Source: DASRIA01 sp963816975 (lineage in GTDB: Bacteria > Actinomycetota > Thermoleophilia > Solirubrobacterales > JBBDJG01). Taken from it: a stretch of 64,000 bases of DNA. Both the position numbers and the translations under genes were made by a program. The notes under the pieces are model-generated. The model ran no database searches. It was not told the origin of the DNA and was given only the letters and a program-made list of their open reading frames with translations. The stretch is taken from contig CAWFMD010000006.1 in NCBI GenBank assembly GCA_963816975.1, positions 1,302,001 through 1,366,000 on the forward strand, read 5' to 3'. Every line of letters starts with the position of its first letter. Position 1 is the stretch's first letter. Shown piece by piece: positions 1 through 7,797 of the stretch.

Positions 1-1491
1 CCGCAGAACCGCGACCTGGTCGCCCAGCACGGCTGGCCGGAGCACAAGACACTGTTCGCCGGCGTCGTGAACGGCCGCAACGTGTGGATCAACGACCTGG
101 CCGCCAGCCTCGACCTGATCGACGAGCTGCGCACGCACGCGGGCGCCGACGTCGTGGTGTCGACGTCTTCCTCGCTGCAGCACTCGCCCGTCGACAAGCG
201 CAACGAGTCGCGCCTCGACCCCGAGGTGCTGAGCTGGATGTCGTTCGCCGTGCAGAAGCTCGATGAGGTGGCCGTGTTGACACGCGCGCTGAACGAGGGC
301 CGCGACGCGATTTCCGCTGAGCTGGACGCGAACGCCAAGGCGCTCGAGGACCGGCGCAGCTCGCCGCGCACGCGCAACCCGCAGGTGCGCGAGCGCCTCG
401 CGCGGGTGACCGACGCGGATGCCAGCCGCGAGAGCCCGTTTTCCACGCGCCGCGACGCTCAACACGAGCGCCTCGGCCTGCCGCTGTTTCCCACCACGAC
501 GATCGGTTCGTTCCCGCAGACCGCCGAGATCCGCACCGCGCGGGCGCGGCTGCGCAAGGGCGAGATCGACGAGGCCAAGTACATGGAGCTGATGAAGGGC
601 GAGATCGAGCGCGTCATCAAGCTGCAGGAGGACATCGGGCTGGACGTGCTCGTGCACGGCGAGCCCGAGCGCAACGACATGGTCCAGTACTTCGCCGAGC
701 AGATGGACGGCTACGTGTTCACCGACAACGCCTGGGTGCAGAGCTACGGCTCGCGCTACGTGCGGCCGCCGATCATCTTCGGGGACGTGTCCCGCCCCAA
801 CGCGATGACGGTCGACTGGATCAACTACGCGCAGTCGCTCACGGACAAGCAGGTGAAGGGCATGCTCACAGGCCCGGTGACGATGCTGATGTGGTCGTTC
901 GTGCGCGACGACCAGCCGCGCTCGGAGACGTGCAAGCAACTCGCGCTCGCGATTCGTGACGAGACCTCGGATCTCGAGGCCGCGGGCGTCGACATCATCC
1001 AGGTCGACGAGCCGGCGATCCGCGAGGGCCTGCCCCTGCGCTCGGACCGCTGGGAGGAGTACCTCGACTGGGCGGTGTACAGCTTCCGCCTGTCCGTGTC
1101 CTCGGTACGCGACGAGACCCAGATCCAGACGCACATGTGCTACTCCGAGTTCGGGGACATCATGCGCCAGATCCAGCAGATGGACGCCGACGTGCTGCTG
1201 ATCGAGGCGGCCCGTTCCAAGATGGAGCTTTTGGAGGACTGGAAGCGGACCGGCTACGAGAACGAGATCGGGCCCGGCCTGTACGACATCCACTCACCCC
1301 GGATCCCGTCGACCGAGGAGATGGTCGAGCTGCTGCGGCTGGCCGCGCAGGTGCTCGCGCCCGAGCAGCTGTGGGTCGACCCCGACTGCGGCCTCAAGAC
1401 CCGCCGCTACGAGGAGGTCGAGCCGTCGCTCAAGAACATGGTCGCGGCGGCAAAGCAGCTGCGCGAGGAGCTGGTCCCGAGCTCGCGATAG
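1..1491 (+). CDS. metE: Methionine synthase, cobalamin-independent (MetE), 3' part
   Basis: Transfers a methyl group from 5-methyltetrahydropteroyl-polyglutamate to homocysteine, the last step of methionine synthesis. The reading frame is open from base 1, so the start lies outside the window; about 496 codons remain of the usual 750-780. Visible are the end of the N-terminal domain (LFAGVVNGRNVW) and the catalytic barrel starting at FPTTTIGSFPQT. The expected zinc ligands are present: His and Cys in THMCYSEFGD (nt 1132-1140), Glu in LLIEAARS and Cys in DPDCGLKTR. The gene ends in TAG with no disruption. Identity is secure; only its 5' end is missing. Confidence 0.96.
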   Translation, partial: PQNRDLVAQHGWPEHKTLFAGVVNGRNVWINDLAASLDLIDELRTHAGADVVVSTSSSLQHSPVDKRNESRLDPEVLSWMSFAVQKLDEVAVLTRALNEGRDAISAELDANAKALEDRRSSPRTRNPQVRERLARVTDADASRESPFSTRRDAQHERLGLPLFPTTTIGSFPQTAEIRTARARLRKGEIDEAKYMELMKGEIERVIKLQEDIGLDVLVHGEPERNDMVQYFAEQMDGYVFTDNAWVQSYGSRYVRPPIIFGDVSRPNAMTVDWINYAQSLTDKQVKGMLTGPVTMLMWSFVRDDQPRSETCKQLALAIRDETSDLEAAGVDIIQVDEPAIREGLPLRSDRWEEYLDWAVYSFRLSVSSVRDETQIQTHMCYSEFGDIMRQIQQMDADVLLIEAARSKMELLEDWKRTGYENEIGPGLYDIHSPRIPSTEEMVELLRLAAQVLAPEQLWVDPDCGLKTRRYEEVEPSLKNMVAAAKQLREELVPSSR

Positions 1492-1507
1492 TCGTAGGGT
1501 TCCTCCG

Positions 1508-1651
1508 GTGAAGGGGCCGGTGGAGATCGTCCCGGGCGTCTACGGCCTCGGCGACGAGATGGTGAACTGGCTACTCGTGGGCCACGGCGAGCCGTTTCGC
1601 GACTCGCCTGCCGCTGCGGTTGGCGCGGCGCGGGCGGCTGGGTCCAGCTAG
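1508..1651 (+). pseudogene. Remnant of a metallo-beta-lactamase-fold hydrolase N-terminus
   Basis: A GTG 16 bases after the metE stop opens a 47-codon frame whose first 29 codons read VEIVPGVYGLGDEMVNWLLVG, the typical first two strands of MBL-fold hydrolases (x-I-x-P-G-V-Y-x-L-G-x-x-x-V-N-x-Y-L-V). After nt 1594 the similarity stops and the frame runs antisense into the end of the WS/DGAT gene. None of the His-x-His-x-Asp metal motif is present. It looks like the stump of a gene whose remainder was removed when the inverted WS/DGAT segment was joined here. A very short real peptide is possible but less likely. Confidence 0.5.
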
Positions 1652-3010
1652 CGCGGCGATCTCGCGGTTCAGGTACTCCGGCAGCTCGCCCACCTCGGGA
1701 AGTGCCTCGGGGTCGGCATACAGCCCGAAGAACAGGTCATCCATGTAGCTGAACATCCCGATCGAGAGCGCGTGCTGCTCGGCCAGGGGCACGACCGGAT
1801 ACGCCTCGCTCAGCCGGGCGCCGAGCATGTAGACGGGGAACCGCGGCCCCGGGATGTTCGACACCGTGAGGTTGAAGACGCGCGGGCTCGATGCGAGCTG
1901 CGCAGCGCGGTTCTTGAGCGGATCCGGCAGCAGGCCCAGGGCGCCGAGCATCGCGCCGGTGCCGGCCGGCCGGCCGGACGTCTTGAACGCGGCGGTCGCG
2001 GCGTGCACCCGCTCCAGCCGCCCTGCCCGCGAGCGCACCTCGACCGGCAGCTCGACGAACGCGAAGGAGATGCGGTTGCCCAGGTCCTGGCGCTGGTCGT
2101 CGGCGCGCACGCTGACCGGCACCATCGCCTTCAGCGGGTGCGGGCGCTCGCGGCGCAACAGCGCCAGCTCGCGGAGCGCGCCGGCCACGGCTGCGAGGCA
2201 CACGTCGTTGACCGTGACGCCGGCGCGCTGCTTGGCGCGCACGATGTCCGGCATGCGCGCGCGGTGGCGCACGAGCACGCGCGCGGGCCCGATCGGGCCG
2301 TTCAGGTAGGAGGAAGGCGCCGCGCGCAGCAGGTCCTGCTCGAATGCAAGCGCGGCGCGCTTCAGCGTTCCGGCGAGTCCGCCCTCCCCGGGTCTCCCCG
2401 CCATGCGGGTCAGGCCGCGCGCCGCGCGCAACGACTCGACAGCATTGCTGGCGAACGCGTCAAGCGCGAGGCGCGCGGCGTTTGGAGGAGGGGCCGGACA
2501 CCACTCATCCTCGGGCTCCGGCTCGGCGTCGGGTGAAAGGTCGAACAGCAATAGCGCCAGTTCGACCGCGGACTTCCCGTCCACGAGTGCGTGGTGCATC
2601 TTGAAGATCACCCCTGCGCGTCCGTCTGCGAGGCGCGGGACGAGGTAGAGGTGCCACAGCGGCCGCGTGCGATCCAGCGGCTCGGACAGTGTCGCGTCGG
2701 TCAGCCGCCGGAACTGCTCCAGCGCGACCGGCACGTCTCCCCCTGCGAGCGCGGTCACCTGGTGGGCGACATCGAAGCCGGGGTCGTCCACCCATGAGGG
2801 CTCTGAGAGCCGCAGCGGGGGAAACGCGAGTCGCTGGCGAAAGCGCGGTACGCGCGCGAGCCGCGTGGCGACCTTCGCCCGGAGCGCCTCGGCCGTCGGG
2901 CGAGGTCGTCCGGCGGGCGGCTCGAAGAGGCCGCTCCAGGCGACGTGCATGTGTGCGTTCGGGGTCTCGAGCCGCAAGAACGAACCATCGAGTGACGACA
3001 AGCGCGTCAT
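1571..3010 (-). CDS. Wax ester synthase/diacylglycerol acyltransferase (WS/DGAT)
   Basis: Transfers the acyl chain of acyl-CoA to diacylglycerol or a fatty alcohol, making storage triacylglycerol or wax esters. The 479-residue product starts MTRLSSLDGSFLRLE, the usual WS/DGAT beginning with the conserved Leu-Ser-x-Leu-Asp, and carries the catalytic HHALVDG (HHxxxDG) at residues 139-145; a later FNLTVSNIPGP and C-terminal region also fit. The frame is open far upstream, but the family start is the ATG at 3010. It faces metE tail to tail. A fatty acyl-CoA reductase at 53989 could supply alcohols for wax esters. Triacylglycerol versus wax preference cannot be read from sequence. Confidence 0.93.
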   Translation of the reverse strand: MTRLSSLDGSFLRLETPNAHMHVAWSGLFEPPAGRPRPTAEALRAKVATRLARVPRFRQRLAFPPLRLSEPSWVDDPGFDVAHQVTALAGGDVPVALEQFRRLTDATLSEPLDRTRPLWHLYLVPRLADGRAGVIFKMHHALVDGKSAVELALLLFDLSPDAEPEPEDEWCPAPPPNAARLALDAFASNAVESLRAARGLTRMAGRPGEGGLAGTLKRAALAFEQDLLRAAPSSYLNGPIGPARVLVRHRARMPDIVRAKQRAGVTVNDVCLAAVAGALRELALLRRERPHPLKAMVPVSVRADDQRQDLGNRISFAFVELPVEVRSRAGRLERVHAATAAFKTSGRPAGTGAMLGALGLLPDPLKNRAAQLASSPRVFNLTVSNIPGPRFPVYMLGARLSEAYPVVPLAEQHALSIGMFSYMDDLFFGLYADPEALPEVGELPEYLNREIAALAGPSRPRRANRSGRRVAKRLAVAHE

Positions 3011-3319
3011 GCCCGCAATATTGGAGCCCGGACGCCGCGAAGTCCTCATGTCGACGGTCGGTAATTCAGCGCTCCCGCTTCGACACGCGGTCCAGGCGCT
3101 CGGACGCCCAGCTGCCTCACCGGTCCCCATGTCTGCCTGGAAACTCGGGCGAAACCACACTCCAATGCGGAAAATGCGTCTCGACCGATGGGAGAAATTG
3201 TCGCCGGAAATCTCGTACCTGTGGCTAAAGACCCGCGAGCACGGGCGGCCCAGAATGGCAAGCGTTCCGTAACTGCGACCCCTGGGTCCACGAGCCCGGG
3301 CGGGTAAGGAGGAACGCTC
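3011..3319. other. Divergent intergenic region between WS/DGAT and amt
   Basis: 309 bases with no gene. It must hold both divergent promoters. It contains two GAAAC boxes 11 bp apart (annotated separately), a CAATAT hexamer 7 bases before the WS/DGAT ATG on the minus strand, and a strong ribosome binding site AAGGAGG at 3306-3312 before the TTG start of amt. No clear -35/-10 pair for amt stands out. Confidence 0.6.
3140..3155 (+). promoter_or_regulatory. Candidate GlnR-type box (GAAAC-n6-GAAAC)
   Basis: Two identical GAAAC pentamers are separated by exactly six bases, giving 11-bp spacing. The actinobacterial nitrogen regulator GlnR binds GAAAC-like half-sites with this spacing, and the site lies upstream of amt-glnB-glnA, its classical targets. 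No GlnR gene is in the window, so the assignment rests on motif and context only. Confidence 0.4.
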
Positions 3320-4796
3320 TTGAAGCGGACCAGGTACTTGAAGGCGGCATTGTCCGGGGCGGCTGTGCTGCTCGCACTGCCGGCGGTGGCGCTTGCACAG
3401 GAGGGCCCGACCCTCGAGGACACCGTGTCCAGCCTGAACACCACCTGGGTGATCGTGGCCGCGGTGCTCGTGATGTTCATGCAGGCGGGCTTCGCCCTGC
3501 TCGAGATCGGATTCTCCCGGGCCAAGAACGCCGGCGCGGGGATTGCGAAGATCCTCGTGAACTTCTCGATCGCGTCGATCGCCTACTGGGCGGTCGGATT
3601 CGCCCTCGCCTTCGGCGGCGCCGGCTGGTTTGCCGGAAATGAAGGGTTCTTCCTGGACGTCTCGGCCACTCCCGCAGAGGCGGCGGCGCAAATACCGCTG
3701 CTGGACGTCGCCGGGATCAGCCCGGCCGCGTTGCTGTTCTTCCAGTTCGTGTTCTGCGCGGTCTCGCTGGCGATCGTCTGGGGCACGACCCTGGAGCGCA
3801 TCAAGTTCGGCGCGTACGTGATCTACGCGATCGTCTTCAGCGCGGTGATCTATCCGATCATCAGCCACTGGATCTTCGGCGGAGGTTGGCTGCAGGTCAA
3901 CATCGGGATGCAGGACTTCGCCGGGTCCACGGTCGTCCACCTGATCGGAGCGACCGGGGCGCTCGCGGCGCTGCTGCATCTCGGACCGCGGATCGGCAAG
4001 TACGGGCCCGACGGCAAGCCGCGGCCGATCCCGGGACACTCGATGCCGCTCGTCGGCCTCGGCGTGCTGATCCTGTGGCTCGGCTGGTTCGGGTTCAACC
4101 CGGGCTCCACGCTGGGCGCGCTGGGGAATCGCTTCGCCGAGGTCGCCCTGGTGACCAACCTGGCCGCGGCCGCCGGCGTGATCGCGGCTGTTGCGACGAT
4201 CTACGCGATCCAGAAGACGGTCGACATCGGCATGGCCGGCAACGGCGCGATCGCCGGTCTGGTCGGGCATCACCGCCCCGTCGGGCTACGTCGAGTTCTG
4301 GGCCGCGCCCGATCATCGGCGCCGTCGCCGGCGTGATCGTGGTGGTCGGCGTGCTGGCGATCGAGAAGGTGCTCGACGACCCGGTCGGTGCGCTGTCCGC
4401 GCACGGGCTGGCCGGCATCTGGGGCACGCTCTCCTGCGGCCTGTTCACCTCCGACCGGCTGGCCGAGCTGAACGGCGTCGGGGAACCCCGGCCTGGTCTA
4501 CGGCGGCGGGCTGGAGCAGCTCGGTGACCAGGCGCTGGGCGTGGTGGTCGCGTTCGCCTGCGTGTTCACGATCTCCTACGTCGTGTTCGGCCTGATCAAG
4601 GCCACGATCGGGCTGCGTGTCTCGGCCGAGCAGGAAGAGGCCGGCCTCGACATCGTCGAGCACGGCATGTACGGCTATCCGGAGCTGTTCATCCCGGAGC
4701 CGGAGGCAGGCGCGGTACACGCCGGGTGCGGCGCCCGCACCTGCACTCACGGCGATGAGCGCCACTGCTCCACGACCCGCGGCCAGCGAGACCTAG
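3320..4796 (+). pseudogene. amt: Ammonium transporter (Amt), interrupted by +1 frameshifts
   Basis: Membrane channel for ammonium uptake, about 490 residues once repaired. TTG start after AAGGAGG; signal peptide ending ALAQ, then the Amt fold (TWVIVAAVLVMFMQAGFALLE, FQFVFCAVSLAIVWG, GATGALAALLHLG). The frame breaks near nt 4263 (one extra G), near 4310 (extra C in a CCC run), near 4482 (extra G in GGGG) and probably once more at about 4700-4720; removing one base each time restores a continuous transporter ending TAG at 4794-4796, just before glnB. All changes are single insertions, which favours sequence error, but true decay is not excluded. Next gene: glnB, as in most amt operons. Confidence 0.88.
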
Positions 4797-4811
4797 GAGG
4801 TACGCGGCCAC

Positions 4812-5188
4812 ATGAAGAAAATCGAGGCATTCATACGCCATGAGGCGTTCGAGCCGATCCGGATGGAGCTGCTCGAGAAGGGATTCCCGTCCCTCTCGGT
4901 GGGCCAGTACCGGGGCTCGGGCCGCCAGAAGGGCATCACCGAGCACTACCGGGGCTCGGAGCTGACCGATCCATCTGCGCCCCAAGATGAAGCTGGAGAT
5001 CGTGGTCGCGGACGGCGATGTGGGGCTCGTCACGGAGGCGATCCTGAAGCACGCCCGTATCAGGCGAGGTGGGCGACGGCAAGATGTTCATCCTGCCGGT
5101 CGAGGACGCGATCCGCATCCGCACCGGCGAGCATGGCGAGCTGGTCCTGCAGGCACACGAGGCCGACGAGATTCCGGCCGGCGTGTAG
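4812..5188 (+). pseudogene. glnB: PII nitrogen regulatory protein (GlnB/GlnK), two +1 frameshifts
   Basis: Small trimeric signal protein that senses 2-oxoglutarate and ATP/ADP and controls Amt and nitrogen enzymes. Start MKKIEAFIRHEAFEPIR after AGGAGG; T-loop GRQKGITEHYRGSEL is recognisable. An extra A at about 4970 and another at about 5072 break the frame; with both removed the product is about 124 residues and includes KMKLEIVV, GEVGDGKMFILPV and the C-terminal IRIRTGE. In the T-loop, Tyr46 is kept but residue 51, the Tyr modified by uridylylation or adenylylation in many bacteria, is Leu. It lies 15 bp after amt and 92 bp before glnA. The insertions resemble those in amt. Confidence 0.88.
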
Positions 5189-5224
5189 GGCAACACCAAG
5201 AGCAGTCCACATTCGGAAGGACTC

Positions 5225-5251
5225 GGGGGCGCGCCGGCAGGGTGCGCCCCC
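5225..5251 (+). terminator. Strong stem-loop between glnB and glnA
   Basis: GGGGGCGC (5225-5232) pairs perfectly with GCGCCCCC (5244-5251) across an 11-base loop. There is no T-run after it, so it may be a partial terminator, an RNA processing site or a stabiliser separating amt-glnB from glnA. Confidence 0.5.
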
Positions 5252-5280
5252 AAAGCCAGGAGACAAAGGAAAGGATCTAG

Positions 5281-6648
5281 ATGGCCACGACCGACAGCAC
5301 GACGAGTACCGGGGCGTCCAAGCAGGACATCCTGGCGCTGGTGGAGGAGCACGACATCCAGTTCATCCGGTTCTGGTTCACGGACATCCTCGGCCAGCTG
5401 AAGAGCTTCGCCGTGGGCAAGGCCGAGCTCGAGGACGCGCTCGAGCAGGGAATGGGCTTCGACGGCTCGTCGATCACCGGCTTCAACCGCATCGAGGAGT
5501 CGGACATGATCGCGATGCCCGACCCGAACACGTTTGCCGTGCTGCCCTGGCGGCCGCAGGAAAAGGCGGTCGCGCGCATGTTCTGCGACGTCCAGGTGCC
5601 GGGTGGCGAGCCCTACGAGGGCGACCCGCGCCACGTGATGCGGCGCGCGCTCGAGCGGGCGAAGTCGATGGGCTTCGACACCTTCAACCTCGGACCGGAG
5701 CTGGAGTTCTTCTACTTCCGTGATTCCGAGCTGAACGGCGGCCCGCCGCAGGTGCTGGACAAGGGCGGCTACTTCGACCTCACCACGCTCGACGCGGCCT
5801 CCGACCTGCGGCGCGAGACGGTGCTGGCGCTCGAGCGGCTCGGCATCCACGTCGAGTACACGCACCACGAGGTCGGACCCTCGCAGCACGAGATCGACAT
5901 GCGTTTCGCGAGCGGGATGGAGATGGCCGACAACGCGATGACCTACCGCATCACCGTCAAGGAGATCGCGATGAAGTACGGCGTGTACGCGACGTTCATG
6001 CCGAAGCCGCTGTTCGGCGAGAACGGCTCGGGAATGCACGTACACCAGTCGCTGTTCAGCGGGGGCCGCAACGCGTTCTTCGACCCGGACGACGAGTTCC
6101 ACCTGAGTGCCACCGCGAAGTCGTTCATCGCCGGCCAGCTCAAGCACGCCCGTGAGATCTCGCCGCTGTTCGCGCAGTGGGTGAACTCCTACAAGCGGCT
6201 CGTGCCCGGTTACGAGGCGCCGGTCTACATCGCGTGGTCGCGGCGCAACCGGTCGGCGCTGATCCGCGTTCCCATGTACCACCCCGGCAAGGAGCAGGCC
6301 ACGCGCTGCGAGCTGCGCTGTCCCGACCCCGCATGCAACCCGTACCTGACGTTCGCGGGGATGCTGCACGCGGGGCTCGAGGGCATCGAGAAGGGCTACG
6401 AGCTGCCCGACCCGATGGAGACCAACCTCTACGACCTGACGCCCGAGGAGAGCAAGAAGCTGGGCATCCAGCAGCTGCCGGAGACGCTCGGCGAGGCGAT
6501 CGAGGAGATGGCGAACTCGGAGCTGGTGCTGAAGGCGCTCGGCGAGCACGTGTTCACGCGCTACGTCGACCTGAAGCGCGCCGAATGGGACGACTACAGG
6601 GTGCAGGTGAGCGAATGGGAGCTGGACCGGTACCTCTCCATTCTGTAG
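5281..6648 (+). CDS. glnA: Glutamine synthetase type I
   Basis: Makes glutamine from glutamate, ammonia and ATP. The 455-residue product has the N-terminal beta-grasp with MGFDGSSI (about residues 60-67), the metal/substrate region LGPELEFFYF, the ATP-binding KPLFGENGSGMHVHQSLF and the glutamate-binding SRRNRSALIRVP. Length and C-terminus (ALGEHVFTRYVDLKRAEWDDYR) resemble the I-alpha enzymes of Firmicutes, which are controlled by feedback and partner proteins, more than the long adenylylated I-beta form; this subtype call is inference. ATG with GGAAAGG upstream. It follows amt-glnB and is followed 17 bp later by a PucR regulator. Confidence 0.97.
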   Translation: MATTDSTTSTGASKQDILALVEEHDIQFIRFWFTDILGQLKSFAVGKAELEDALEQGMGFDGSSITGFNRIEESDMIAMPDPNTFAVLPWRPQEKAVARMFCDVQVPGGEPYEGDPRHVMRRALERAKSMGFDTFNLGPELEFFYFRDSELNGGPPQVLDKGGYFDLTTLDAASDLRRETVLALERLGIHVEYTHHEVGPSQHEIDMRFASGMEMADNAMTYRITVKEIAMKYGVYATFMPKPLFGENGSGMHVHQSLFSGGRNAFFDPDDEFHLSATAKSFIAGQLKHAREISPLFAQWVNSYKRLVPGYEAPVYIAWSRRNRSALIRVPMYHPGKEQATRCELRCPDPACNPYLTFAGMLHAGLEGIEKGYELPDPMETNLYDLTPEESKKLGIQQLPETLGEAIEEMANSELVLKALGEHVFTRYVDLKRAEWDDYRVQVSEWELDRYLSIL

Positions 6649-6665
6649 AGACCATCGTCGAGCGG

Positions 6666-7793
6666 ATGCGCCGCGTCCACCAGCTGATGGTGGACGCGGC
6701 GCTCACCGGCGACGGGTTCGACCGCATGGCGGAGCTCGCCGCCGAGGAGGTTCAGCGGCCGATCGGCATCGTCGTCCCGGAGCTCGATGTCGCCGTCGTG
6801 TGGCCCGGAGGGCACGATCGGGAGCTGGCGGCGTTACGACAGTTGACGGAGGCGCGGGTCGCCGCGCGACGCGCGTCGATCCCGCAGGAGGTCGATCTGG
6901 TCGTCCCGATCTCGTTCGGCGATCGCCTCGTCGGTGCCGTGGGCATGCTGGCCGGCACGACCGAGGTGGAGGCGGAGGCCAGCGAGTTCCTGCACCTGGC
7001 GGCGACCTCCAGCGCCACCGCGCTGGCACTCGAGGAGGCGCGCGAGCGCGAGGTGGTGCAATCGCGGGGCGGGCTGCTGGCTCAGCTGGCGGCCGGCGCC
7101 GTCGATGCCGACGCGGCTGCGCGCCTTGCCGCGGCCGAAGGTTGCGACGTGTCCTGTGGCCTGATGGTCGGGCTGACCGAGGTTGGGTCAGGGCGCCCGC
7201 GTGAGGCGCTCGCGGTGATCGCGTCGGAGTTCCCGCAGGCGCTCGCCGAGCTGGTGGGCGGCCGGCTCTACGCGCTGCTCCCGTCGCGACGGGGCGAGCC
7301 GCGCGCCGTCGCCGGGCTGGCGGAACGGCTGCGCCCGTACGGCGTCACCGGCACGTCCTCGCACTACGGCGACCCGCGCGAGATGGGCCGTGCCGTGGCG
7401 GAGGCGGAGATGGTGCTCGAGGCGCTCCTGGATGACTCGCCCGCCACGCGCGGGCTGGCGGGCGCAGAGGTCTCGGGCGTGTACCGGCTGTTGTTCCGGG
7501 CGCTCGCGGCGGATCCCGACGAGGTGCGCCGCTTCTACGAGGACACGATCGCACCGCTCGTCGGCCACGACGAGCAGTATCGCGGCGACCTCCTGCCGAC
7601 GCTCGAGTCCTACCTGGGCAACGACTGCAACATGAACGCCACCGCGCGCGCGATCTACGCGCACCGCCACACGGTCGCCTACCGCCTGGAGCGGGTGAAG
7701 GAGCTGACGGGACTGGATCCGGCGGCGACCGAGGATCGCGAGCGGCTGGGCCTGGGGCTGAAGGCGTTGCGGATCGTGGAGGCGCGCGCCTGA
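6666..7793 (+). CDS. PucR-family transcriptional regulator
   Basis: Probable DNA-binding regulator of nitrogen or purine-type metabolism, 375 residues. The N-terminal half looks like a GAF-type sensor (VVPISFGDRLVGAVGMLAG). The C-terminal end is the diagnostic PucR helix-turn-helix: LLPTLESYLGNDCNMNATARAI followed by YAHRHTVAYRLERVKELTG. The frame runs on from inside glnA; I chose ATG 6666, 17 bp after the glnA stop, and ATG 6687 is an alternative. Position directly behind glnA suggests co-transcription and a role in nitrogen assimilation. Effector and targets are unknown. Confidence 0.88.
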   Translation: MRRVHQLMVDAALTGDGFDRMAELAAEEVQRPIGIVVPELDVAVVWPGGHDRELAALRQLTEARVAARRASIPQEVDLVVPISFGDRLVGAVGMLAGTTEVEAEASEFLHLAATSSATALALEEAREREVVQSRGGLLAQLAAGAVDADAAARLAAAEGCDVSCGLMVGLTEVGSGRPREALAVIASEFPQALAELVGGRLYALLPSRRGEPRAVAGLAERLRPYGVTGTSSHYGDPREMGRAVAEAEMVLEALLDDSPATRGLAGAEVSGVYRLLFRALAADPDEVRRFYEDTIAPLVGHDEQYRGDLLPTLESYLGNDCNMNATARAIYAHRHTVAYRLERVKELTGLDPAATEDRERLGLGLKALRIVEARA

Positions 7794-7797
7794 CGGA

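Noticed and set aside
1571..4273. A 900-codon minus-strand frame covering WS/DGAT and amt
   Set aside because: Only the first 479 codons before nt 3010 resemble a protein family; the upstream part is antisense to amt and has no coding bias. High GC keeps antisense frames open.
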